Source of the DNA: Stackebrandtia nassauensis DSM 44728
GTDB taxonomy: Bacteria; Actinomycetota; Actinomycetes; Mycobacteriales; Micromonosporaceae
Length of the DNA stretch: 64,000 bases
NCBI RefSeq assembly: GCF_000024545.1
Contig: NC_013947.1
Coordinates: forward strand, 3,534,001-3,598,000
Reading direction: 5' to 3'
A program made the translations under genes and the position numbers. This document shows positions 1 to 8,968 of the stretch, in pieces. The notes under the pieces are model-generated. The model was not told where the DNA came from, ran no database searches, and saw only the letters and a program-made list of their open reading frames with translations. The stretch's first letter is position 1. Every line of letters begins with the position of its first letter.

Positions 1-43
1 CGAACCGAGCACGACGGTTGTCGTGCGGTTGAAGCGTCGCATG
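1..43 (-). CDS. N-terminus of a probably exported protein (cut by window edge)
   Basis: An ATG at 43 reads leftward off the window and gives MRRFNRTTTVVLGS, a basic start followed by a hydrophobic run, as in a signal peptide or membrane anchor. An AGAAGGGA ribosome-binding site lies a few bases upstream on the minus strand. Only 14 codons are present, so the family cannot be named. It is divergent from the WXG-type gene at 209, and the repeat boxes at 95-161 lie between them. Confidence 0.5.
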
Positions 44-94
44 GAGAAGTCCCTTCTGGGCGGGTGTCGATTCGACGCCGACGCTACGAACCAC

Positions 95-161
95 CGATAA
101 CACGGCGATAACACGACCACCAAAACGTCCACTGTGAAGTTTGGTTATCGCGGTGTTATCG
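95..161. promoter_or_regulatory. Four CGATAAC boxes in inverted pairs between divergent genes
   Basis: CGATAACAC occurs at 95-103 and again at 106-114, exactly 11 bp apart. The reverse complement occurs at 144-150 (GTTATCG) and 153-161 (GTGTTATCG), again about 11 bp apart. The arrangement is two direct repeats facing two direct repeats across about 30 bp. One-turn spacing suggests cooperative binding of a regulator on one DNA face. The regulator is unknown; control of one or both flanking genes is inferred. Confidence 0.55.
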
Positions 162-208
162 CGAGTTCCTAGCGTGATGGCCAAGCACTAGCGAGAGGGA
201 ACACCGTC

Positions 209-2398
209 GTGGTCACCTATGCCCAACTGACCGCCATGAACACTTCCAAGCTCACCTCCGCCGCCCAGGCCAGCGCGGACTTCGGGACCGCCATGACACG
301 GCAGGGCGAGGCGGTGCAGACCGCCGCCGACATTCCCGCCGGAATGTGGGCCGGTGGCGACGCCAACGCCGCGGGCGGCATGTTGGCCGCGTTGCCGGGT
401 CCGCTGTACGACCTGTCCGACTCGGCCAAACGCGGCAAGGCGACACTCGACGATCTGGCGACCGGAGTCAACAAGGCCAAGGCACACCTACAGGGGGCAT
501 ACGACGCCATCAAGGGCACCGGCATCACCATCCAGCCGGACGGCACCGTGGTCACGCCGGTGGTCACCGATCCGGCGGTGGCCGCCGAGAACGACCGCAA
601 GGCCCAGGACGCGCGGGCCATCATCGACGAGGCGTTGAAGATGGCCGCCGACGCCGACACCACGGCGACGGAGCAGCTGAACGCGCTGTCGGGCCAGGTG
701 AACGCTTCCTATATGGAGATTCCCGGGAAACAGCAGGATCTGGGCCGGGCCAAGGACCTCCTGAGCACCCCGAAGAACCAGGTCAAACCCGAAACCGCGC
801 AGGAACTCAACGACATCCTGTCGCGCAACAACAATCCCGAGTTCAACCGGCAGCTCATGGAACAGCTCGGGCCCAAGGGTCTGATCGACGGCAGCGGGCG
901 GTTCTCGGAGGCGGGCGCGAATCTGGCGCAGAACGGTGACACCGCCGGAGCGGACAAGTTCAGGGAAACGCAGCGCCTGCTGGGAGAGTCGCTGGCGTCG
1001 GCGTCACAGAACGGCGGGCTGACTCCGCAGTGGACGCAGGAGTTGATGAACCAGGGTGCCAAACCCATGGAGGGCAACCCGCAGAACATCGGCTACGAAG
1101 CTCTGGCTCCGCTGCTGGAACACGGCAAGTACGACCCGAGTTTCCTGACCCCGGTGGCCGAGCACGTCACCAGGCTGGACAACTCCTCCGGGCTCGGGAA
1201 CCCGTCCGCTGGCCCCGGCGCGAGCGTGAGCGGGCTCGACAGCAACCCGTTCGTCATCGACGGAAAGGCGGACCACGAAGCGCCGGTCAGCAATCCGCTC
1301 AACTCGGTGATGACCGCGCTGGACCACAGCCCCGAAGCGGCGTCGGACTACTTCACCGGCAACAACGACGAGCACGGCCTGAAATACAACGACGCCTTCG
1401 GCAAACCGCTCGCGCCGATCGAGGGACCGACCGACAACCCCAACATCGACTACGCCCTGGATCGTGTCACGGGTCAGGAGCCCGGCGACCCCTTGGACGT
1501 CAACCGTGTCGGCAACGCGTTGGAGGCCGCAGCCACCGGGGTGCCCTCCGACACGCCCGCCGACGCACCGCGTCCGCCTCGGACCGAGGAAATGGTGAAC
1601 ATCGCCGAGCACCTCGTCAACCGCTTCGGCGGTGAAGGCGACGGCGACATGGACCTCATCCCGGGCGGCAAGCTCGAGAACATGGCCGACAACATGACCG
1701 ATATCGCCTCCACGTACATGCCCGAGATCCACAACTCCTTCCTGAACCCGCTGTCCGGGGACGCGAAGCTGTACCCGGAAGGCGCCATGGCGGAGTTCAA
1801 GGACGAGGACGCCACCGCCGGACTGTTGCACGCCCTCGGCCGACACGAGGATTCGTTCCACCAGCTCATGGGCGCCAGCAACGACATCCGCGATGTCGTG
1901 CTCGCGCAGGAGTACCAGCAGAACGGCCCGGAGGGCAGCTGGGTGCAGGAGGCGCTGCAACCCGGTTCGACCATCGCCAACATACTCACCGATGCCCAGG
2001 TGGAAGCCGGTGTGCACGACGCGGCGGAGTCCGACAAGTCGGCCAACGATCTGACCCAGCTGGGCGTCAGCGGCGGCAAGATCGCGACCAGCGCCATTCC
2101 GTTCGGGGGCGCCCTCATCGGCGAGATCCTCGACCAGGTCAAGAACGACGCGCAGGTCGATTCCACGGAACAGGCGCTGTACGACGGGAACGTGGAACGG
2201 ACGGACGTGTACGACGCGCAACTTGTACGCGAGAAGGCCGCCATCGAGCACCTTGTCAACCAGGACGGTGTCGTCACCGAGGCCGAGAAGACGCTGTTGA
2301 GGAATGTGGACGGCGAGATCAATGACGCCTGGTCGGCTGGCGAGAACGAGGTGGCGCAACGCAAGGTTGACGGTATGGGCGCACCGGGTGGCAAGTAG
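209..2398 (+). CDS. WXG-type N-terminal domain protein, 729 aa, unknown function
   Basis: The GTG at 209 follows a GAGAGGGA ribosome-binding site. The first 100 residues are predicted helical and carry a W-A-G motif at residues 47-49, resembling the WXG100/ESX superfamily turn. The rest is hydrophilic, rich in Asn, Asp and Gly, with no signal peptide, and has a short Gly/Ala/Ile-rich stretch near residue 640 (ATSAIPFGGALIGEIL). A C-terminal stretch (VTEAEKTLLRNVDGEI) looks EF-hand/dockerin-like but is not a clear match. Known family behaviour would suggest a type VII secretion substrate, but no ESX genes lie nearby. It converges on the regulator ending at 2416. The function cannot be assigned. 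Confidence 0.7.
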   Translation: MVTYAQLTAMNTSKLTSAAQASADFGTAMTRQGEAVQTAADIPAGMWAGGDANAAGGMLAALPGPLYDLSDSAKRGKATLDDLATGVNKAKAHLQGAYDAIKGTGITIQPDGTVVTPVVTDPAVAAENDRKAQDARAIIDEALKMAADADTTATEQLNALSGQVNASYMEIPGKQQDLGRAKDLLSTPKNQVKPETAQELNDILSRNNNPEFNRQLMEQLGPKGLIDGSGRFSEAGANLAQNGDTAGADKFRETQRLLGESLASASQNGGLTPQWTQELMNQGAKPMEGNPQNIGYEALAPLLEHGKYDPSFLTPVAEHVTRLDNSSGLGNPSAGPGASVSGLDSNPFVIDGKADHEAPVSNPLNSVMTALDHSPEAASDYFTGNNDEHGLKYNDAFGKPLAPIEGPTDNPNIDYALDRVTGQEPGDPLDVNRVGNALEAAATGVPSDTPADAPRPPRTEEMVNIAEHLVNRFGGEGDGDMDLIPGGKLENMADNMTDIASTYMPEIHNSFLNPLSGDAKLYPEGAMAEFKDEDATAGLLHALGRHEDSFHQLMGASNDIRDVVLAQEYQQNGPEGSWVQEALQPGSTIANILTDAQVEAGVHDAAESDKSANDLTQLGVSGGKIATSAIPFGGALIGEILDQVKNDAQVDSTEQALYDGNVERTDVYDAQLVREKAAIEHLVNQDGVVTEAEKTLLRNVDGEINDAWSAGENEVAQRKVDGMGAPGGK

Positions 2399-2415
2399 CC
2401 CGCGGCAGTTGTGTC

Positions 2416-5121
2416 CTATTCGGACATCAGTGCCAGCTCGCGGCGTCCTTCGTCGACCTTGTCGGGCAACAGCAGCAACGTGGTGGCCCTCTCGAAGCGC
2501 GCCCCGATCCGCTCCCACCCTCGCACGGCTTTGTGGAGCGCGACCTCGTCGGCGTGCCACCGCCCCGCGCAACGGTCCAGACATGCTGTGGCCCAGTCGT
2601 TCTCGACGGCCGCATGACGTGCCTGGGCCAGTCGCTGCGCCGCGTCCGGCAGCCCTGCGACGATCGCCAGCTCCGCCCCCGCCGCCCGAGCGTACGGCCG
2701 ATACCAGTCCTGCGGCGGAGACTCCGCGAACGCCCGCTCCACCATCTCGGCGGCGTCGCCGAGCGCATCGGTGTGCACCGCGACCCGAGCGTCGACGAAT
2801 GCCGCGAACGAAGCCAGATACCGCAGCGACACCGGCCGCGCCACCTGTTCCGCCCGCTCCCGCCACAGCCGGTACTGCTCCGCGTCCCCCAACAGCCCGT
2901 GCGCCAACGCGATCGCGGCCACCGCCGGTGACATCCACGCCAGCGGACTCGCCGCGCGCACGCACGCGTCCCACAACACCGGCGCCTGTTGAAGCGCACC
3001 GCTCAGGTCACCGCTGAGCACCAGCGGCGGAATCGACGCCTGAAACGCGACATAGGACTGACGGCCGATCAGATCGTCCGCGAGCGCCGACCGGGCCGCC
3101 TTCAACGCGGCGGGCAGGTCCCCGGCGGCGACCGCGCAACCCGATGCCATGTGATAGGTGTCGGTGATCTCCGGCGCGCTGTAGGGGTCGTTGCGCGGCA
3201 TCTCGGACAGCAAGGCGACCCGGCGCGAACCGATGCGATGCGCTTCCCGAAACCGCCCCGTGGTCAGCGCGGCGATGCACGCCGCGTCCAGTGCCGCACT
3301 GATCAGCACCGGATCGCCTGTGGCCGTAGCGGTTTCGATCGCCTCGTCGAGCAGTTCCGGATCGGGCAAGACCTTCTCGTCCCGGGCGCTCCATGCCTCG
3401 GCCGCCGCCAGGTGCGCGGCCACCAGGGGATCGGCGCGATCACCGACGGTCTTGGCCCGGTCGAGCAGCTCCCGCAGGCTCTCGCCGGAGATCTCGGTAC
3501 TGAAGCCGCCCGGGTGCCGGTTGGCGGTGACCACGGCGAACGCCAACGCGATCGCCTCGGCACGCGGATCACCAGCGGCGCGGGCCTTCTCCGCCGACGC
3601 CAGCAGCAGATCGTACGACCGTCCAGTGTCGATATACGCGTGCGCGGCGTCGGCGGCGTTGCGTAGATCCTCGGCCGCTTCCCCTGGGTCCTCGGCGAAG
3701 CGCGCCGCCGCGCAGAAATGATCCGGCGTCTCGGGTAGGAACCGACGCGCGTAGGTCAGCCAACCCAGCGACCGCGCGAGTCGGTGCGGCACTTCGGAAG
3801 GCGTCTCAGCCGCGGCGGCCACCGCGGCGCGTAGGTCGTCGGCGACCGCGTCGAACTCGTCCCGCCATTCCCCGTCCAACCGGGTCACCAGATCGGCGGC
3901 CAGCTCCGCCGCCCACCGCAGGTGGCGTTCTCGCACCTCGGGTTCATCGCCGCTGTCGGCGAGTTTCCCGACGGCATAGCCGCGAATCGTCGACAGCAGC
4001 CGCCATCGACCCGACCGGTGCTCGACCAGGCTCTTCTCCACCAAACGCCCCAGCACATCGGCGACCGCGCCGCGAGTCCCGGTCGCGACGGCCACAGCCG
4101 CGTCCAGGTCGAAGCCACCGACGAAGACCGCCAGTCGGCACAGCAACGCGCGTTCGTCATCGTCCAGCAGGTGGAAGCTCCAGCTGATCACCGCGCGCAG
4201 CGACCGGTGGCGTTCGTCGGGATCGCGGCCGCCGTCCAGCAACCGCAGCGCGTCGTCCAGCGCGTCCAGCAGCCCGGCCGCGCCCAGCGAAACGCTGCGG
4301 GCCGCGGCCAGTTCGATCGCCAGCGGCAGGCCGTCCAGCCGGGCGCAGATCTCGGCCACCACGGTCGGATCGGCGGCGAAGCCGGGGTCGGCGGCCAGCG
4401 CTCGGTCGTGGAACAGTTGCTGGGCTTCGGATTCCAGTCGCAGCGCCGGTACCGGGATGGCGCGCTCACCGGCCAGGCGCAGTCGTTCCCGGCTCGTGGT
4501 GAGCACCGTGGTGTCCGGGCAGCTGGACAGCACCCGCTCGGCGAACCCGGCGGCCGAGTCCATCAGGTGCTCGCAGTTGTCGAGGACGAGCAGTCCCCGG
4601 CCCCGGCGCAGGTGCTGACAGATCGCGTCCTCAAGCGACTGTCCCGGCCGGGAGACGACGCCCAGCGCGGTCGCCACCGCCTGCGCGACGAACCCGTCCC
4701 GCACCGGCACCAGGTCGACGAACGCCCCGCCCTGCGGGAAGTCCGGTGCCGCCGCCGCGCTCACCTCGGCCGCGAGTCGGGTCTTGCCCACGCCGCCCGG
4801 CCCCAGCAGCGTCACCAAGCGCGCTTCGGACAGCGAGGCCAGTACCTGCTCGCGTTCCGGGGCCCGGCCGACGAAGCTGGTGCGCGCGGTGGGCAGCCCC
4901 GCCAGCAGCGCCGGTGTCGGCGAGCCCGGCTGCGACAGTTCGGTCAGCGCCCAGCGATCGGTGACCCCGAACTTGCGCAGCAGCGACGAGACGTGGCTTT
5001 CCACCGTGCGCACCGAGATCCGCAACCGGTGCGCGATCTGCGCGTTCGACAGCTTCGCGCCCAGCGCGGCGAGCACCTCCGTCTCACGGTTGGACAGGTG
5101 CGGGATTCGGGGCGCGGTCAC
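2416..5121 (-). CDS. LuxR-type HTH / NB-ARC ATPase transcriptional regulator
   Basis: The protein starts with a LuxR/GerE helix-turn-helix (residues about 9-52, LSNRETEVLAAL to TVESHVSSLLRKFGV). An NB-ARC-type ATPase follows with Walker A GPGGVGKT at 107-114 and Walker B LLVLDNCEH near 170. A long alpha-helical, TPR-like region fills the rest (901 aa). The GTG at 5121 is chosen because earlier in-frame starts would run into the divergent oxidase gene. HTH-first order is less common than the C-terminal HTH of LAL regulators. The 91-bp gap to the divergent FAD oxidase at 5213 suggests it controls that gene and the reductase behind it. The ligand is unknown. Confidence 0.85.
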   Translation of the reverse strand: MTAPRIPHLSNRETEVLAALGAKLSNAQIAHRLRISVRTVESHVSSLLRKFGVTDRWALTELSQPGSPTPALLAGLPTARTSFVGRAPEREQVLASLSEARLVTLLGPGGVGKTRLAAEVSAAAAPDFPQGGAFVDLVPVRDGFVAQAVATALGVVSRPGQSLEDAICQHLRRGRGLLVLDNCEHLMDSAAGFAERVLSSCPDTTVLTTSRERLRLAGERAIPVPALRLESEAQQLFHDRALAADPGFAADPTVVAEICARLDGLPLAIELAAARSVSLGAAGLLDALDDALRLLDGGRDPDERHRSLRAVISWSFHLLDDDERALLCRLAVFVGGFDLDAAVAVATGTRGAVADVLGRLVEKSLVEHRSGRWRLLSTIRGYAVGKLADSGDEPEVRERHLRWAAELAADLVTRLDGEWRDEFDAVADDLRAAVAAAAETPSEVPHRLARSLGWLTYARRFLPETPDHFCAAARFAEDPGEAAEDLRNAADAAHAYIDTGRSYDLLLASAEKARAAGDPRAEAIALAFAVVTANRHPGGFSTEISGESLRELLDRAKTVGDRADPLVAAHLAAAEAWSARDEKVLPDPELLDEAIETATATGDPVLISAALDAACIAALTTGRFREAHRIGSRRVALLSEMPRNDPYSAPEITDTYHMASGCAVAAGDLPAALKAARSALADDLIGRQSYVAFQASIPPLVLSGDLSGALQQAPVLWDACVRAASPLAWMSPAVAAIALAHGLLGDAEQYRLWRERAEQVARPVSLRYLASFAAFVDARVAVHTDALGDAAEMVERAFAESPPQDWYRPYARAAGAELAIVAGLPDAAQRLAQARHAAVENDWATACLDRCAGRWHADEVALHKAVRGWERIGARFERATTLLLLPDKVDEGRRELALMSE

Positions 5122-5212
5122 CGCGCCATTATGCCCGGCATCCGTGGTTTTTCCGTGCCGCTTCAGTGTCGGCACGGATGCCGGACGCGCGTCGGGCGAA
5201 CAGACTCGGCTC

Positions 5213-6559
5213 ATGACGAACAGCACGCGAACCGAGCTTTCGGACGGCGACCTGATCAAGCCGGGCGACGCCGCCTACGACGAAGCCCGCACGGTCTGGA
5301 ACGCGATGGTCGACCGGCGGCCCCGGGCGATAGTGCGCTGCCGCGACGCCGCCGAGGTGGCCGCCGCCGTGCGCTACGCCCGCGAACACGACCTGGAGAT
5401 CGGCGTCCGCTGCGGCGGGCACAGTATCGTCGGCCACGCGGTTCCCGACGGCGGCCTCATGATCGACCTGCGGTCGATGTCGGCGGTGAGCGTCGACCCG
5501 TCGCGCCGGATCGCCCACGTCCAAGGCGGAGCCATGCTCGGCGCCCTCGACGCGGCGGCCCAGCGGCACGGGCTGGCCACCACCGCCGGAAACGTGTCGC
5601 ACACCGGCGTCGGCGGCCTGACGCTCGGCGGCGGTATGGGCTGGCTGGCCCGCAAGTACGGCCTCACCTGCGACAACGTCGAGTCCTACGAACTGGTCAC
5701 CGCGACCGGCGCCCTGATCCGCGCCAGCCGGGACGAGAACCCGGAACTGTTCTGGGGTCTGCGCGGCGGTGGCGGGAACTTCGGCATCGTCACGCGGTTC
5801 GAGTTCCGGCTGCACCCGGTCGGTACCCGGGCGCTGTTGGCCGACTTCACCTTCCCGCTGTCGAGTGCCGGTCGGGTCTTGCGGGCATGGCGGGACCTGA
5901 GCCTGGACGCGCCCCGCGAGGCGACCTTCACCGCGGCCGTCGCCGACAGCGCCGATGGGCCGAGGGTGACCGCCGGGCTGGTGTGGGTCGGCGACCCCGA
6001 CCGGGCCCGAGGGTTCCTGCCGACGATGCGCGCCCTGGGCAAACCGTCCTCGCACCGCGTCGAGGAGCTGTCGTACCTGCGGTTGCAGTCCATGGACGAC
6101 AGCGTCGAGGGCCACGCCGTCCGTCGATACTGGAAGGGTCACTATTTCGCGGACTTCACCGACGCGGCGGTGGAGGCGTTGTGGCGACGCGGTACTCAGG
6201 ACGGTCACGGTCAGCACCTGCCCTCGGTCAGTCTGCAGTCCTACGGGGGCGCGATCGCCGACGTCGCCGACGCCGATTCGGCGTTCAGTCACCGCGATGC
6301 CCGGTTCGAGTTCGTCGGCGCGTCGCGCTGGCTCGACCCGTCCGAGGACACCTCCCGGATCGCGGCCGCCCGGCGCTGCGGAGCCGCGCTCGACCAGTTC
6401 GCCAGTGGCGCCTACGTCAATACACTCGGCGACGACGGAGCCGCCGGAGTGCGCCGCGCCTTCCCGGCGGACAAGCTCGCCCGGCTCACCGCGTTGAAGG
6501 ACACCTACGACCCCGACAACGTGTTCCATCTCAACCAGAACATCCGACCCAGCAACTGA
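5213..6559 (+). CDS. FAD-linked oxidase (berberine-bridge/PCMH type)
   Basis: This 448-aa protein has an N-terminal FAD-binding PCMH domain. His70 in the R-C-G-G-H-S motif is the usual site of covalent FAD attachment. LGGGMGWLARKYGL is the second flavin loop, and the C-terminal berberine-bridge tail ends in YDPDNVFHLNQNI. The Cys needed for bicovalent flavin is not obvious. Such enzymes oxidise sugars, alcohols or secondary metabolites; the substrate here is unknown. There is no signal peptide, so it is probably cytoplasmic. The gene lies 34 bp upstream of a RibD-like reductase, likely in one operon, and is divergent from the LuxR/NB-ARC regulator. Confidence 0.88.
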   Translation: MTNSTRTELSDGDLIKPGDAAYDEARTVWNAMVDRRPRAIVRCRDAAEVAAAVRYAREHDLEIGVRCGGHSIVGHAVPDGGLMIDLRSMSAVSVDPSRRIAHVQGGAMLGALDAAAQRHGLATTAGNVSHTGVGGLTLGGGMGWLARKYGLTCDNVESYELVTATGALIRASRDENPELFWGLRGGGGNFGIVTRFEFRLHPVGTRALLADFTFPLSSAGRVLRAWRDLSLDAPREATFTAAVADSADGPRVTAGLVWVGDPDRARGFLPTMRALGKPSSHRVEELSYLRLQSMDDSVEGHAVRRYWKGHYFADFTDAAVEALWRRGTQDGHGQHLPSVSLQSYGGAIADVADADSAFSHRDARFEFVGASRWLDPSEDTSRIAAARRCGAALDQFASGAYVNTLGDDGAAGVRRAFPADKLARLTALKDTYDPDNVFHLNQNIRPSN

Positions 6560-6593
6560 AATCCACATCGAACATTCGTGAAAGGAACGACCG

Positions 6594-7151
6594 ATGATTG
6601 ACACGACACCACAAACCGCTGATGGCAAAGTGCTGTGGCACTTCTCGATGTCGCTCGACGGCTTCGTGGCGGGCCCGAACCACTCGATGAGCTGGTTGAG
6701 CCGCACCACGTCCTCGCGTCCCGGTCTGGTCGAGGAGTACATGTCGACCACCGGGGCCGTCCTGGGCGGCCGGTCCGGCTGGGACGCGACCCCCGAGGGC
6801 GTACGACCGTACAACGACTGGCAGGGACCGATCTTCATCCTCACCCACCATCCCGAGGACGCCCGCAAGGAAGAGGGCGTCACGCTCCTCAACTGCGATG
6901 TCGCCGAGGCGGTCCGCATCGGACTGGAAGCCGCCGGAGGCAAGAACCTCGAAGTGTTCTCACCGACGATCGGCGCCCAGCTGCTGGAGCGCGGCCTGAT
7001 CGACGAGATCGACCTCCACATATCACCGGTGCTGCTCGGCGACGGCGTCCGGCTGTTCCACAATCCCGGCGGGCAGCCGGTCCATCTGAATCTGGTCGGC
7101 GCCGACGAACCCACCGTGGAGATCAACGTCCGCTACCGCCCACTCTCCTAG
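6594..7151 (+). CDS. RibD C-terminal/dihydrofolate reductase-family protein
   Basis: The 185-aa protein has the fold signature of the RibD_C/DHFR superfamily: an N-terminal strand ending FSMSLDGFVAGP, a central GGKNLEVFSP segment and the IDEIDLHISPVLLGDG motif near the C-terminus. Members are NADPH-dependent reductases; many stand-alone actinobacterial copies have no known substrate. AAAGGAA precedes the ATG. The short gap after the FAD oxidase suggests co-transcription, giving an oxidase/reductase pair. Confidence 0.87.
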   Translation: MIDTTPQTADGKVLWHFSMSLDGFVAGPNHSMSWLSRTTSSRPGLVEEYMSTTGAVLGGRSGWDATPEGVRPYNDWQGPIFILTHHPEDARKEEGVTLLNCDVAEAVRIGLEAAGGKNLEVFSPTIGAQLLERGLIDEIDLHISPVLLGDGVRLFHNPGGQPVHLNLVGADEPTVEINVRYRPLS

Positions 7152-7190
7152 GCGCACAACGGATACTCGTAATGTTACGAAGGACCATCG

Positions 7191-7687
7191 CTGAACCTGT
7201 TCGACGCGGAACCCGCGGACGACGCGTCGCGCTCGTCCAACAAGAACCGGATCGCCGACGCCCTCGTCGACGGCATCGACTTGCTGGGCAAGGGATTCAG
7301 CACGCATCCACCCCGGTCCGGCCCCCACACGCCGCTGCTGGGCATGGGCGCGCGACTGCGCAACACGACCGACAAGGCGGAGTGGGTCGCGGCGACGTAC
7401 TTCCCGGTGGACGACGACGGCTGCGGTCTCCGCCAGGGCGACGACCGGGCGTCCTTCGGGTTCGGGGAGATACCGAACTGGACTATCACACCGGCGACGG
7501 CGACGGCGCCACGATCGGCGGCTGGTACGCCGACCGCGCACAGTGGAAAGACCTGGAGGGACAACTCCCCGACGGAGAGGACGAGCGGTATCCCCGAGGC
7601 GACAGCACTCACACGCTGCCGATCTGGCTGCCGCCCGACCTCAAGCCCGCCCAGGTCAGCCTGTACCTGTGGGCGCGGCCCGACTGA
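7191..7687 (+). pseudogene. Hypothetical protein gene with frameshift and no normal start codon
   Basis: One frame reads LNLFDAEPADDAS from 7191 through VAATYFPVDDDG to about 7470. The coherent protein then continues one frame over as DTELDYHTGDGDG, ending ...SLYLWARPD at 7687. A GAAGGA ribosome-binding site at 7179-7184 is followed six bases later by CTG where ATG would be expected, and an in-frame stop at 7170 rules out an earlier start. So both the start codon and the reading frame are damaged, or a single-base sequencing error adds to a rare CTG start. The family was not recognised. The last 32 bp overlap the convergent DinB-like gene. Confidence 0.6.
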
Positions 7688-8222
7688 GACTCGTCGCCCC
7701 CAGGTGAACCGCGGCGTGCTGGTAGGTGAGCTTCCGGGTCGGGTCGGCCTCGGGAGTGTTGACGTAATGGCACAAGCCGCCCAGGGTCCGCGGCTGCGAC
7801 CCGGAGTGAGCGAACGGCAGTTCCTGCTCCCATTGGGAGCGAGGGATCTCGGCGATGGTGTCGATGTGGGCCTGCCGGACCGCGTGGAACCGATGCCGGA
7901 TGAGTTCCTCGGTCAAGCCACGTCCCGCGCGCACTCCCCCGACGTTCAGCGCGCCACCGGCTTCAGCGGTCTCCCATCGCGGGTCCAGGCTCCAGTGCGG
8001 CCGACCGCGCAGTGCCAGCGTCACGACGCCGAGGTTGATCTCGTCCCACATCGTGACGTGCACCGCCAGGTCGAGCAGCGTCAACGGACCGTCCGGAAAG
8101 GTCAACCGGTCGATGTCGGCGACGCCACTATCCATCGCCTCCACCAGCCGGTCACGGTCGTGGGACAGGGCCTGGCAGGCCCTGTCCTGATCGAACACCT
8201 CATCGCGCATGTCGGCAAGCAT
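7656..8222 (-). CDS. DinB-like/maleylpyruvate isomerase-type protein
   Basis: About 188 aa, alpha-helical, with the spaced histidines of the DinB/MDMPI four-helix family (VHVTMWDE near the N-terminus, RHRFHAVRQAHID centrally, YQHAAVHLG at the end). Family members bind a divalent metal and often transfer mycothiol or bacillithiol; a detoxification role is plausible but inferred. The start is uncertain: ATG at 8222 or 8210 are both possible and neither has a strong ribosome-binding site. It is probably transcribed alone or after the NIPSNAP gene on the same strand. Confidence 0.7.
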   Translation of the reverse strand: MLADMRDEVFDQDRACQALSHDRDRLVEAMDSGVADIDRLTFPDGPLTLLDLAVHVTMWDEINLGVVTLALRGRPHWSLDPRWETAEAGGALNVGGVRAGRGLTEELIRHRFHAVRQAHIDTIAEIPRSQWEQELPFAHSGSQPRTLGGLCHYVNTPEADPTRKLTYQHAAVHLGATSLSRAAPTGTG

Positions 8223-8315
8223 GGCACCGGATCCGGCCGTTTCGCCTGGTGACGGGCTGAGAGTTCCGCATGGCACCCATGCGTGCCCCGCATCGATCCC
8301 GACGAGCCCGACGTC

Positions 8316-8885
8316 TCAGTCGAACAGCGGCGCCAAACGCAGCGACCACTCCCGGGGCAGTCCCAGCTCGTCCAAATAGGTCTCCTGCTGCTCCTCGTCG
8401 TCGAACACGTTGAACCACACCAGCTTCGGGCCGTCGGTGCGCACCGGCAGCCGGGGAAAGTCGTTGTGCGCCGGCTCGGTCTCCAAGCGCACCACCGCCT
8501 CAACCCGGGGCGCGTTCTCTGGTTCGGGGTGAATCGTCGCCACGGTCCGGGCAGCGATCGGGAACCGCAGCTCGCTCAACGGCCGCAACAACAACACGTC
8601 CGAACTGTCCACCATGGTGGCGTTGGCGGCGGGCCCGTGGGTGCGCCACGTCTCACTCTCCCCGTAGAACTGGGTCAACGCGAGCTTGCGCGCCGCCATG
8701 TCGCTGAAGCCGCGCAGCCACACGAACCTGTCGGGCCGGTCCAGGTCGCGGTACAGGCCGAGCACCTTCATGCCGACCGCCTTCTGCCCCTCGATGAGAT
8801 GATCCGCGAAAAGCTGGGCGAGGACATCCCGCCCACCGGGCTGCATTGTGTACTGACGAAGTTCGACGATCGTGGTTTCGGTCAT
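8316..8885 (-). CDS. NIPSNAP-family protein
   Basis: This 189-aa protein shows two ferredoxin-like alpha/beta repeats. The first begins IVELRQYTMQPGGRD and includes the characteristic WLRGFSDMAAR segment; the second holds VVRLETEPAHNDF. This is the NIPSNAP/dimeric alpha-beta barrel layout. Biochemical roles are poorly known; bacterial copies are often next to stress or redox regulators. It is divergent from the AraC-family regulator at 8969 with an 83-bp gap, so that regulator is a likely controller. Confidence 0.8.
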   Translation of the reverse strand: MTETTIVELRQYTMQPGGRDVLAQLFADHLIEGQKAVGMKVLGLYRDLDRPDRFVWLRGFSDMAARKLALTQFYGESETWRTHGPAANATMVDSSDVLLLRPLSELRFPIAARTVATIHPEPENAPRVEAVVRLETEPAHNDFPRLPVRTDGPKLVWFNVFDDEEQQETYLDELGLPREWSLRLAPLFD

Positions 8886-8968
8886 GACCCCAGGTTCGCC
8901 GGTCCCGTCACCAGCGGCCAGTGGCAGCTGTGCCTATGTTCGCAAGTTTTCTGCCGTATGATCGTCGG

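Noticed and set aside
1004-2974. Long minus-strand frame (656 aa) across the WXG-type gene
   Set aside because: Arg/Val/Gly-rich antisense shadow of a high-GC gene with no domain or ribosome-binding site; the plus-strand gene has sensible protein.
3922-6597. Plus-strand frame of 891 aa across the LuxR regulator and oxidase
   Set aside because: It spans two divergent real genes in a wrong frame and is composed of low-complexity Arg/Gln/Gly; a shadow.
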